DNA of 13,985 nt, taken from NCBI GenBank assembly GCA_964551305.1, contig CAZKBT010000075.1, positions 1-13,985 on the forward strand, read 5' to 3'. The notes under the pieces were generated by a model. It was not told the origin of the DNA. It worked only from the letters and a program-made list of their open reading frames with translations, and ran no database searches. Made by a program: the position numbers and the translations under genes. How positions within the stretch are numbered: position 1 is the stretch's first letter; every line of letters starts with the position of its first letter. The DNA comes from JBAZDC01 sp041654595 (GTDB lineage: Bacteria > Pseudomonadota > Gammaproteobacteria > Burkholderiales > Burkholderiaceae_B). Of this stretch, positions 7,727 to 13,985 are shown piece after piece.

Positions 7727-7943
7727 CGTCTATCAAATCCAACGCATCACGCAAGCGTTGCCGGGCATGCTTGCGCCGATTGAGCTTTGCCTGGGCATGC
7801 TCGGGCAGATCCGTCATGCGCAGCGTGCCATTGGCCAGCAGGGCATCGATCAAATCCTCCAGGACACGGATAAAGCCTGTATCCAGCTCGGAAAGCTCGC
7901 CGCGTTCCCGCTCCGACCGGCCCATGCTTTTTTCTTCGGACAC
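7707..7943 (-). CDS. Small acidic-tailed protein of unknown function within the type I secretion operon
   Basis: 78 residues from the GTG at 7943 (starts VSEEKSMGRSERERGELSEL). GGGAG lies 6 nt upstream and 16 nt separate the GTG from the TolC-like gene's stop. An ATG at 7925 is an alternative that would give 72 residues. The protein has no signal peptide or membrane segment. It appears mostly helical: a hydrophobic stretch (TGFIRVLEDLIDALLANGTL), then a basic stretch (AKLNRRKHARQRLRDAL), then the acidic end LIDDDDSSI. The gene overlaps the exporter start by 20 nt, so it is embedded between the channel and exporter genes and almost certainly co-expressed with them. I do not recognise the family. 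A cytoplasmic accessory role for exporter or adhesin is only inferred from position. Confidence 0.72.
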   Translation of the reverse strand: MSEEKSMGRSERERGELSELDTGFIRVLEDLIDALLANGTLRMTDLPEHAQAKLNRRKHARQRLRDALDLIDDDDSSI

Positions 7944-7949
7944 ACTCGG

Positions 7950-7954
7950 CTCCC
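7950..7954 (-). promoter_or_regulatory. Ribosome binding site for the small secretion-operon protein
   Basis: GGGAG lies 6 nt before the GTG start at 7943, just after the TolC-like stop (TGA, 7962-7960). This good site is the main reason to treat the small frame as a real gene and to prefer GTG over the ATG at 7925. Confidence 0.55.
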
Positions 7955-7959
7955 GAAGC

Positions 7960-9507
7960 TCACTGCACGGAAAGGTCAGCCGGCACTGGCCGACCGTCCT
8001 TGACGAGCGGCGGCAGATCTCCGCCACGGTACTCCATCACCACCGGAGCCAGGTTTCGCGTGTCCGGCAGAGGCGTCAGGCAGACCTGCAGATTTTCGTC
8101 CGGAAACGCCAACAAACGACTTTCGTCGATATTGTTTTCATGCGGCTGCGTCAATTCCAAGGCAGGCAGGATGGCGTGCGAAAGCGCCAACCAGCGATAC
8201 TCCGCCTTCTTCAAATCGTAGCCGGCGTTGACCAGCGCGCGCCGGGCATCGAACAGCTCGTTCTCCGTATTCAGCAAGTCCAGCAACGAACGCTGTCCAA
8301 TCTGGAACTGTTGACGATAAGCGACGCGCACTCTGGCCGTTGCCGCTTCGTGCTCTTGTAGAAACGGCATCTGGGCGCGCAAACGCGCTATGTTGCCCCA
8401 AGCGAGGGACAGTTCCTGCTGTATGCTGCGGCATGTGTAGTCCCTGATATCGGTCGCGGCATATCGCTGGGCGATCGTCTGGCGCACTCTGGCCTGGTCG
8501 GCCCCGCCCCGGTATAGGTTGTAGCTCAGCATCAGCTGAACCCGCGTACTTTGCACGTCCCGATAAGCGGCGACGGGTTGCTCCCGATCCCTGCCGGTCG
8601 ACGCCCGCAGCTCCAAGGTCGGCATGTGGCGTCCCAAGGCGGCATCCTTGCCCGCCTCCGCAGCCTGCACCAGCGACTGCTTGGCCAACAGGGACGGATT
8701 GCGGCGCAAGGACGGAGCGAAGTCTTTCGTCTCCGCGCCCGGCAACAGACGTCCCGCATCGGGGACCTCGGGCAGGACATCCGCCGGCGACGTTCCGGCG
8801 ATGCGACGAAAGCGCTGGACGACGTCGTTCAAGTTATTGCTCTCGGTCATCAAGTTGGTCTGCGCCAGCGACAGGCGGCCGTACGCCTGCTCCAGATCGA
8901 CCCCGCGGCCCACGCCCGACTCCTGGCGCTCCCGCAATTGCGCCAGGGTCGCTTCATGCACGACGACGTTATCCCGCGCCAGCGATTCCATGTCGCGATA
9001 GCGCTGGACGTCGAGATAGGCATCGACCGCCTGCCCCGCCAGCTGATCGGTCGCGGCGATCAACTCATAGTAGCCGGCCAGCTTCTCGAAACCCAGCTGC
9101 TTCACGTTGTTGAGCGTGGAGAAGCCGTCGAATAGCAACTGGCGCAATTCCAGGCTATAGCCCGGGCGGTTCCAATGATAGGACGGCGAGTCCTCCACAT
9201 TGCTGCGCCATTCCCGGCCGCTCCAGCCTTGCGCGCTGACCTGTGGCAGCAACGCGCCGCGCGCCACGTTCTGGCCCTCCAGCGAGGATTGGAACTCATG
9301 GAAGCGCGCCCGGATTTCGGGGTTGGTCAATATGGTTTGCTCGACCGTTTGCGCCAATCCCGCCGCGGGCTGCGCGCCCTGCGCCGATGCGATGCCTGCC
9401 CCGAACGCCATCAAAAGCGACGACGTCAAGGCAGCCCAGCTCCCGATCCCCATGTTTCGTAGCGCCGGGCAGCATGCAAACCACACTCGATAGTTGGTCG
9501 AAAACAC
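7960..9507 (-). CDS. TolC/LapE-family outer membrane channel of the type I secretion system
   Basis: The outer membrane exit channel that pairs with the exporter and adaptor below; 515 residues if the GTG at 9507 is used. The first 43 residues contain an export signal: the hydrophobic core WAALTSSLLMAFGAGIASA, with likely cleavage near ASA-Q. The body shows the two-fold repeat of outer membrane efflux proteins: AGLAQTVEQTILTNPEIRAR, the first strand block EWRSNVEDSPSYHWNRPGYS, then long helices, and the second half from LRRNPSLLAKQSLVQAAEAG with QVQLMLSYNLYRGGADQARV-like barrel residues. RVAYRQQFQIGQRSLLDLLN is a typical late motif. Start choice is uncertain: GTG 9507 has TAAGG about 10 nt upstream, while an ATG at 9453 gives a more compact signal peptide but lacks a clear ribosome site. 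First gene of the operon. Confidence 0.94.
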   Translation of the reverse strand: MFSTNYRVWFACCPALRNMGIGSWAALTSSLLMAFGAGIASAQGAQPAAGLAQTVEQTILTNPEIRARFHEFQSSLEGQNVARGALLPQVSAQGWSGREWRSNVEDSPSYHWNRPGYSLELRQLLFDGFSTLNNVKQLGFEKLAGYYELIAATDQLAGQAVDAYLDVQRYRDMESLARDNVVVHEATLAQLRERQESGVGRGVDLEQAYGRLSLAQTNLMTESNNLNDVVQRFRRIAGTSPADVLPEVPDAGRLLPGAETKDFAPSLRRNPSLLAKQSLVQAAEAGKDAALGRHMPTLELRASTGRDREQPVAAYRDVQSTRVQLMLSYNLYRGGADQARVRQTIAQRYAATDIRDYTCRSIQQELSLAWGNIARLRAQMPFLQEHEAATARVRVAYRQQFQIGQRSLLDLLNTENELFDARRALVNAGYDLKKAEYRWLALSHAILPALELTQPHENNIDESRLLAFPDENLQVCLTPLPDTRNLAPVVMEYRGGDLPPLVKDGRPVPADLSVQ

Positions 9508-9763
9508 GTATAGAGAACCTTACAAAATTAAAGACGGATACCTCGCAAGCGTTCCCGATCCGGACAAGGAATCGGCACGCGGCCTTGTATCCCAAAGCGA
9601 GCGTCACGCACCCGTCACCTCAGAATCGGCCCACGGTCTCCGCAGGCTGGCTCGAGTACAAGAATGATGTTTTCAGTACGAGCGTGGAACGAAAACGCAA
9701 CGGTCCGCTCGGCTCATCTGTGAGGTGCTTGATGCGCCATTACAAATAGGCAATAAATTAAAC

Positions 9764-9797
9764 GTTGAAATATGTGCATAAAACCAAGCATTTCAAC
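9764..9797. repeat. Perfect 8-bp inverted repeat bracketing the candidate promoter
   Basis: GTTGAAAT at 9764-9771 and ATTTCAAC at 9790-9797, with an 18-nt spacer. One arm covers the candidate -35 and the other touches the candidate -10. This geometry suits a dimeric regulator, but the bound protein is unknown. Confidence 0.4.
9769..9796 (-). promoter_or_regulatory. Possible sigma-70 promoter of the secretion operon
   Basis: On the minus strand TTGAAA (9796-9791) is followed after 16 nt by CATATT (9774-9769), within the AT-rich part of the intergenic region. The -35 matches consensus at five of six positions and the -10 at four of six. It points towards the TolC-like gene, about 260 nt away. 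It is the best pair I found by eye; support is weak. Confidence 0.3.
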
Positions 9798-9904
9798 ACT
9801 TGACTGAATTATAAACATGTGACTAAAAAAGCGCAGATAAATTCCGCCGATAAGCAGAGGAATCGCTTTTTTGCGACATATGTAAAACGCTGATCAGCCG
9901 TGCG

Positions 9905-11023
9905 TCAGCGAGCGGAACGCCACAAAATGTCGGGGGTAATGTCGGCCAGGGTGCGGCAGCCGGAAAGAGCCATGGCGACTTCCAGCTCCGAACGCAGGAC
10001 ATGCAGCACGTGGGCCACGCCCGGCGCGCCCGCCGCGGCCAACCCATAGATGTAGGCGCGGCCGATGAGCACGGCCTTGGCGCCCAGCGCCAGCGCTTTC
10101 AGAATGTCCGTGCCGCGCCGAATCCCGCCGTCCAGCAAGACGGGCGCGCGCCCCGCCACGGCAGCGGCAATGGCCGGCAAGGCATCGATCGTGGCGGGCA
10201 GGGTATCCAATGTACGGCCGCCATGATTGGACACGATGATCCCATCGACCCCCTGCTCCAACGCTTGGACGGCATCGTCCGGATGGAGCACGCCCTTGAG
10301 TAGAATGGGCAGACGGGTCGCGCTCCTGAGCCAGGCAACGTCATCCCACGTCGCCGAGCCGTGTAACAGCTCGCCGCCGAAAACAGCGCTTTCGCCGGCG
10401 TTCGCGACGGCCGATCGCGCTTGCCGCCGCCCCGCCAGGTTCACCGCCGTCACATCGAGCGGCAAGGTAAAGCCGCAGCGTTGCTCCGCGTTGCGCACGC
10501 CGTTGACCGGGGCATCGACCGTCAGAACGAGCGCCCGGTAGCCAGCCTTCTCGGCCCGCGCGACCAAGGACTGCGTAAAATCGCGATCCTGTTGAATATA
10601 GAGCTGGAACCAAAGCGGCGGCGCATGCGCATGCGCCGCCACGTCTTCCAGCGACGTGCTTGCCTGGGTGCTCAGAACCATGGCAGCCTTCATGGCCGCG
10701 GCGCCCAGCGCCGCGGCGTATTCCCCATGAGGATGGGCCAGCCGGTGATAAGCTACGGGCGCGAGCAATATCGGGTAATCCAGAGCCAGCCCGAAAAGCT
10801 CGAGACGGGTATGGCCGCCCGCCAAATTACGCAGCACCCTGGGATTCAGCTTCAAGCGGCCGTACGCGTCCTGGTTGTCTTGCCGCGTCAGTCCGTCCGC
10901 CGCAGCGCCGTCAAGATAAGCCCATGCCGAAGGCGTCATGCGCTCCCGCGCAAATGGAATGTAGTCGGCAACGGCGGCAATGGTCGATGGAATGGCGTCC
11001 AGCGGTGGCAACGGCGCTTTCAT
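9905..11023 (-). CDS. FMN-dependent alpha-hydroxy acid dehydrogenase/oxidase family protein
   Basis: Oxidises a 2-hydroxy acid (lactate-, glycolate- or mandelate-like) to the 2-keto acid with FMN in a TIM barrel. The exact substrate cannot be read from sequence. It has 372 residues from the ATG at 11023; numbers below use this start. Conserved elements in order: WAYLDGAA with Tyr36, PILLAPVAY, STQASTSLEDV, LWFQLYIQQD with Tyr142, LVLTVDAPVNGVRNAE, PILLKGVLHPDDA with Lys243, SNHGGRTLDTLPATIDALP with catalytic His267 and Arg270, and LLDGGIRRGTDILKALALGA. The FMN phosphate site is KAVLIGRAYIYGLA. The start at 11023 is preferred because AGGAG lies 5 nt upstream; a start at 11047 would add eight residues. 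That AGGAG overlaps the stop of the preceding hydroxylase gene, so the two are translationally coupled. The region around Tyr36 resembles the lactate/glycolate oxidase branch. Confidence 0.93.
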   Translation of the reverse strand: MKAPLPPLDAIPSTIAAVADYIPFARERMTPSAWAYLDGAAADGLTRQDNQDAYGRLKLNPRVLRNLAGGHTRLELFGLALDYPILLAPVAYHRLAHPHGEYAAALGAAAMKAAMVLSTQASTSLEDVAAHAHAPPLWFQLYIQQDRDFTQSLVARAEKAGYRALVLTVDAPVNGVRNAEQRCGFTLPLDVTAVNLAGRRQARSAVANAGESAVFGGELLHGSATWDDVAWLRSATRLPILLKGVLHPDDAVQALEQGVDGIIVSNHGGRTLDTLPATIDALPAIAAAVAGRAPVLLDGGIRRGTDILKALALGAKAVLIGRAYIYGLAAAGAPGVAHVLHVLRSELEVAMALSGCRTLADITPDILWRSAR

Positions 11024-11028
11024 GGCGG

Positions 11029-11033
11029 CTCCT
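11029..11033 (-). promoter_or_regulatory. Ribosome binding site of the dehydrogenase gene, overlapping the upstream stop codon
   Basis: AGGAG, 5 nt before the ATG at 11023. Its first two bases (AG) are the end of the hydroxylase gene's TAG (11034-11032). This decides the dehydrogenase start and implies coupled translation. Confidence 0.65.
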
Positions 11034-11712
11034 AAAGCTCCGTCCACAAGCGCAAAAGATTGTGATATGTGCCGGTCAGCCGGGAAATGGCGTCGTGGGA
11101 CGCTTCTTCCACGGTCAGCCGCTGTATCGTCAAATCCAGGTCGTACAGCAACGCGCGATGCGTATCGCTGCGCACCAGGCTCTGCGTCCAGAAAAACGAG
11201 GCGAACCGCACGCCCCGCGTGACCGGCGTGACGCGATGCAGGCTCGTGCCCGGATAGATGATGGCCTGACCCGCGGGAAGCTTGACGGCATGCTCGCCAT
11301 ACGTGTCCTGAACGACCAGCTCACCCCCTTCGTATTCTTCGGGGTCGCTGAAGAAGACGGTGGTCGAAACGTCGCTGCGTATCCGCTGTGGAGACCCCGG
11401 CGCATGAAAGATGGCGTTATCGATGTGAAAACCGTAATTGCCACCGCCTTCGTAGCGGTTGAACCGAGGTGGCAATATGCGCAAAGGCAACGCGGCCGCC
11501 ATGAAAGCGGGGCTGGTCGCCAACGCTTGCAGAACGAGGTTTCCCAGTTCGGCGGCCAACGGATGATCCAGCGGCAATTGCAGATTGTCTTTGGCCCTGG
11601 CGGAAATATGGCCCGCGGTCGCGCGGCCGTCGATCCAGTCCGCCTGTTCCAGCGCCTTGCGGCATTGTTTCACCTGATCAGGAGTGAGAAGGTCAGGGAT
11701 AGTGAGCAGCAT
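11032..11712 (-). CDS. PKHD-type Fe(II)/2-oxoglutarate-dependent hydroxylase (YbiX/PiuC family)
   Basis: A non-haem iron dioxygenase with a double-stranded beta-helix fold. In other bacteria PiuC/YbiX genes are often iron-regulated and sit near siderophore receptors; the substrate is not firmly known. From the ATG at 11712 it has 226 residues, the normal family length, and begins MLLTIPDLLTPDQVKQCRKA. Visible features are PPRFNRYEGGGNYGFHIDNA with the metal ligands His96 and Asp98, STTVFFSDPEEYEGGELVVQ, and YPGTSLHRVTPVTRGVR with the distal ligand His159 and 2-oxoglutarate-binding Arg166. The C-terminal helical part ends YHNLLRLWTEL. The frame extends upstream to 11778, but those extra 22 residues are unlike the family. 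The 122-nt gap to the ABC ATPase gene may hold its promoter. It is followed by, and coupled to, the FMN dehydrogenase. Confidence 0.95.
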   Translation of the reverse strand: MLLTIPDLLTPDQVKQCRKALEQADWIDGRATAGHISARAKDNLQLPLDHPLAAELGNLVLQALATSPAFMAAALPLRILPPRFNRYEGGGNYGFHIDNAIFHAPGSPQRIRSDVSTTVFFSDPEEYEGGELVVQDTYGEHAVKLPAGQAIIYPGTSLHRVTPVTRGVRFASFFWTQSLVRSDTHRALLYDLDLTIQRLTVEEASHDAISRLTGTYHNLLRLWTEL

Positions 11713-11834
11713 CGGGAATATCCAGCGCGATCGGATCGACCCCGAGCGCGAGCAAGAGAAGGGCCATTGAAGTGGCACCCAGGATAGCAGAAAACCGCTC
11801 GGGGAATCCAGCCGCCGGTTCTCAACCCTGAGAC

Positions 11835-12689
11835 TCAGGCCTGCCCGCGCGGCGCCTCCGCCGCTGCTTCGACGCGCTGCTCGTGAGTGCGGAAAAAACG
11901 CGCGACATAGTCGTTGGCCGGCGTATCCCGGATGGCTTGCGGCGTGCCCGCCTGCTCGACCTTGCCGTCCCGAAGAATCACGACGTGCTGGCCCAGCCGC
12001 ATGGCTTCATCGATATCATGCGTAATGAATACGATCGTCTTTTGCAACCCCTGTTGAAGCGTCAGCAGCTGATCCTGCATTTCGGTGCGGATCAGCGGAT
12101 CCAGCGCCGAGAATGCCTCATCCATCAGCAAGACGTCGGAATCGATCGCCAGCGCGCGCGCCAGGCCCACCCGCTGCTGCATGCCCCCGGACAGCTCATC
12201 CGGATAGCGCTTGCCGTACTCCGCCAGTCCCACTTTTTCCAGCCATTGCCGCGCATGCGCCGCGGCATGCTTCTTTTCATCTCCCCGGACATGCAGGCCA
12301 AAGGCGACATTATTGAGCACGTTCAGATGCGGCAGCAGGCCGAAGCCTTGGAAAACCATGCTGATTCGATGCCGCCGAAGCTCGCGCAGCTCGGCCATGT
12401 CCAGCTCTAGAATGTTTTTTCCGTCAAAAAGGATTTCACCGTGGGAGGGGTCGATCAGACGATTCAAATGCCGCACCAGCGTGGACTTGCCCGAGCCGGA
12501 AAGCCCCATGATGCAAGTTATCCGGCCCGTGGGCACCACCGCATCGACTCCGGCCAGCCCCACGTTGCATCCCGTTTTGGTCTGGACCATCGCCTTGTCC
12601 ATGCCGTCTTGCAGCATGCGCAATGCCATGGATTCCTGGACGCCGAAGACCTTGTAGATCTGCCGCATCTCGATTTTGATGTCCGTCAT
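11835..12689 (-). CDS. ProV/OpuAA-like ATPase of a glycine betaine/osmoprotectant-type ABC importer
   Basis: Couples ATP hydrolysis to uptake through the permease encoded just upstream; 284 residues. It begins with the ProV-like leader IYKVFGVQESMALRML. It then shows Walker A GLSGSGKST (62-70), Q-loop MVFQGFGLLPH (Gln114), signature LSGGMQQRV (166-174), Walker B VLLMDEAFSALDP (186-198) and H-loop FITHD (His224). The end (THEQRVEAAAEAPRGQA) is short. The tandem CBS domains of full ProV/OpuA ATPases, which sense ionic strength, are absent. This points to a metabolic or constitutive importer of the choline/betaine/carnitine class rather than a strictly osmosensing one (inferred). The ATG overlaps the permease stop by 4 nt (ATGA). 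The substrate is not readable from this protein. Confidence 0.94.
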   Translation of the reverse strand: MTDIKIEMRQIYKVFGVQESMALRMLQDGMDKAMVQTKTGCNVGLAGVDAVVPTGRITCIMGLSGSGKSTLVRHLNRLIDPSHGEILFDGKNILELDMAELRELRRHRISMVFQGFGLLPHLNVLNNVAFGLHVRGDEKKHAAAHARQWLEKVGLAEYGKRYPDELSGGMQQRVGLARALAIDSDVLLMDEAFSALDPLIRTEMQDQLLTLQQGLQKTIVFITHDIDEAMRLGQHVVILRDGKVEQAGTPQAIRDTPANDYVARFFRTHEQRVEAAAEAPRGQA

Positions 12690-13985
12690 CGGAAAGCCCC
12701 CTCATCTTGCCGGCGCTGCTGCGCCCGGTGCGAACGGCCATAGCCCTGCGTAATGCGATCGATCACGATGGCCAATATCACGATGGCTATGCCCGCCTGC
12801 AGGCCTCGCCCGACATCCAAGGTCTGGATGCCGGCCAGGACGTCTTCCCCCAAGCCGCGCGCGCCTATCATGGACGCCACGACCACCATGCTCAATGCCA
12901 TCATCGTCGTCTGATTGATCCCGGCCATGATGCTCGGACGCGCCAACGGCAAGGTTACCCTCGTCAGCATTTGCCAACGCGTCACCCCGAACGATTGGGC
13001 CGCTTCCATCACTCCTGGATCGACCTGGCGCAATCCCAGTATCGTGAGGCGGATCAGCGGCGGCACGGCGTAAATGATGGTCGCGAACAAAGCCGGCACT
13101 TTGCCCAAGCCGAACAACATGAGGACGGGGATCAGATATACGAAGCTGGGCAGCGTCTGCATGACGTCGAGTATCGGCGTGAGTATCCGCCGTAGCCAGC
13201 GGCCCCTGGCCGCGATGATGCCTATGGGGATTCCGATAATGACCGAAAACAGCGTGGAGACCAGCACCAGGGCGAAGGTCTGCATGAGCTTGTCCCAAAG
13301 ACCGACCGCGCCAATCAGGTACAGTCCCAGGGTGTACAAGACGGTCGCGCCCATTTTCCGCGTGGCATGCCACGCCAGCGCCGCCGCGAGCAGCAGGAAC
13401 AGCCAGGCCGGAGTCCTGACCATGGCGGTCTCGATGGGCAGCAACACGCCCCTGAGCATCACGTCGCTGATGCCGTGGAACACCGAGCCGTATGCGCGTA
13501 CCAACCCCACCAATTGGCGATTCACGAATTCCGTCATGCTCCACTCGGGAAACAAGGCCTGCCTTTCGGCGCGCACATCGGCCTGGGTGTAAAGATCGAG
13601 ACGTTGCGCAACCTGTTCCGGCACCCATGGGCGCCAGTCCTTCGTTTCCCGCAGATACCCGACGACCAGGTCCTGGCTCGAAACTCGATCTTGGTTCATG
13701 CGCAAGATGGCCTTGTTGAGCATGTCCGGCTCGAACTGCACGTTCTCGAAGAACTCGATCAAGGCCGGATTGCCTTGCGCAAAAGGCGTTGACACAGCGA
13801 TGGCCAGCTTTGCCGTCAGAAAATCCGATGCGCAGAGCTTGCCCTCGCCCGACACGATCGTTTCCCAGCACGCGGGATCGAACGGCGGCTGCTCCACTTT
13901 ATGAAAACGGTACTTTGCCATCAGGCCCGCTGGCTGCCAGTAATAGAACAAGATCGGCACTCCGCGGTCATAGGCGGAGCTGATC
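12686..13985 (-). CDS. Fused substrate-binding protein/ProW-like permease of an osmoprotectant-type ABC importer (5' end beyond window)
   Basis: An importer subunit joining a ligand-binding domain and a membrane permease in one chain. The frame is open to the window edge (first visible residues ISSAYDRGVPILFYYWQPAG), so the start is missing; the GTG at 13960 lies inside the domain and is not the real start. Visible residues 1-128 are the C-terminal lobe of an OpuAC/ProX-type binding protein: the aromatic YYWQP loop, paired Cys in ACWETIVSGEGKLC, and VSSQDLVVGYLRETKDWRPW. After a linker come hydrophobic helices from about residue 190 and a full ProW-like permease (TFALVLVSTLFSVIIGIPIG, TLPSFVYLIPVLMLFGLG). 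The ATPase-contact EAA loop reads MEAAQSFGVTRWQML at about 326. MVVVASMIGARGLGEDVLAG follows. The stop overlaps the ATPase start by 4 nt. Betaine, choline, carnitine or a related quaternary amine is the likely ligand class. Confidence 0.92.
   Translation of the reverse strand, partial: ISSAYDRGVPILFYYWQPAGLMAKYRFHKVEQPPFDPACWETIVSGEGKLCASDFLTAKLAIAVSTPFAQGNPALIEFFENVQFEPDMLNKAILRMNQDRVSSQDLVVGYLRETKDWRPWVPEQVAQRLDLYTQADVRAERQALFPEWSMTEFVNRQLVGLVRAYGSVFHGISDVMLRGVLLPIETAMVRTPAWLFLLLAAALAWHATRKMGATVLYTLGLYLIGAVGLWDKLMQTFALVLVSTLFSVIIGIPIGIIAARGRWLRRILTPILDVMQTLPSFVYLIPVLMLFGLGKVPALFATIIYAVPPLIRLTILGLRQVDPGVMEAAQSFGVTRWQMLTRVTLPLARPSIMAGINQTTMMALSMVVVASMIGARGLGEDVLAGIQTLDVGRGLQAGIAIVILAIVIDRITQGYGRSHRAQQRRQDEGAFR

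Larger units (their letters stand above)
9508..9904. promoter_or_regulatory. 397-nt non-coding region upstream of the secretion operon
   Basis: No credible gene is seen here on either strand. The part from about 9735 to 9890 is clearly AT-rich compared with its surroundings, which suggests the control region of the secretion operon. It contains the inverted repeat and possible promoter listed separately. If that promoter is used, the TolC-like mRNA would have a leader of roughly 250 nt. I did not recognise a riboswitch in it. Near the dehydrogenase stop there are short palindromes (GCTGATCAGC at 9889-9898; TCGC/GCGA around a T6 at 9863-9876), but neither is a strong terminator. Confidence 0.6.

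Noticed and set aside
9243..9749. Plus-strand frame crossing the TolC-like gene start and the intergenic region
   Set aside because: Half of it is antisense to a sure gene. The rest has no domain, no clear ribosome site and ordinary composition.
9863..9898. Short palindromes with a T6 stretch after the dehydrogenase stop
   Set aside because: The stems are only 3-5 bp and the T-run lies in the loop rather than after the stem.
11816..11839. Palindrome CCTGAG-A-CTCAGG and a small neighbouring hairpin at the ATPase stop codon
   Set aside because: Too short a loop, no T-tract, and it overlaps the coding end. Not good enough for a terminator call.
12702..13871. 389-codon minus-strand frame overlapping the importer permease
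   Set aside because: Arg/Gly/His-rich out-of-frame product; the true frame shows the permease helices and the EAA loop.
1..13985. CRISPR array, tRNA/rRNA genes, insertion sequence or phage genes
   Set aside because: None seen. The only repeats are the in-frame protein-coding units and short inverted repeats; there is no transposase, integrase or RNA-gene-like structure.

Overview
This window (about 58-60% GC by eye) looks like chromosomal DNA of a betaproteobacterium. The best guess is the Alcaligenaceae/Burkholderiales (Bordetella- or Achromobacter-like). That is an inference from protein style and gene order, not from a marker gene. Every gene I can support is on the minus strand, so transcription runs from high to low coordinates.

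Region 1 (13985 to 11835): an osmoprotectant-type ABC importer. A fused substrate-binding/permease protein, cut by the window edge, overlaps by 4 nt (ATGA) a ProV-like ATPase that lacks CBS domains. Region 2 (11712 to 9905): two tightly coupled oxidoreductases, a YbiX/PiuC-type Fe(II)/2-oxoglutarate hydroxylase and an FMN-dependent alpha-hydroxy acid dehydrogenase. The stop codon of the first lies inside the ribosome binding site of the second. Region 3 (9904 to 9508): a non-coding stretch of 397 nt with an AT-rich core. It holds a possible promoter bracketed by an inverted repeat.

Region 4 (9507 to 3443): a compact type I secretion operon. It contains a TolC/LapE-type outer membrane protein, an undescribed 78-residue acidic small protein, a LapB-type ABC exporter with a degenerate C39-like domain, a LapC/HlyD-type adaptor, and a LuxR-family response regulator. 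Adjacent genes overlap or are separated by only a few bases. Region 5 (3442 to 1): a 157-nt gap with GC-rich hairpins, then the first 1095 codons of a giant LapA/BapA-like adhesin. It has an N-terminal retention module, a Gly/Ser-rich linker, one Ig-like domain, one degenerate repeat, and six complete 107-residue Ig-like repeats. The protein runs off the left edge.

Regions 4 and 5 together form a self-contained surface-adhesion cassette: adhesin, its exporter and a local regulator. Points worth a second look are the diverged LapG-cleavage region in the retention module, the unknown small protein inside the secretion operon, the altered receiver domain of the regulator, and the order of the fused ABC importer protein. 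The long plus-strand reading frames over the adhesin repeats are antisense shadows.
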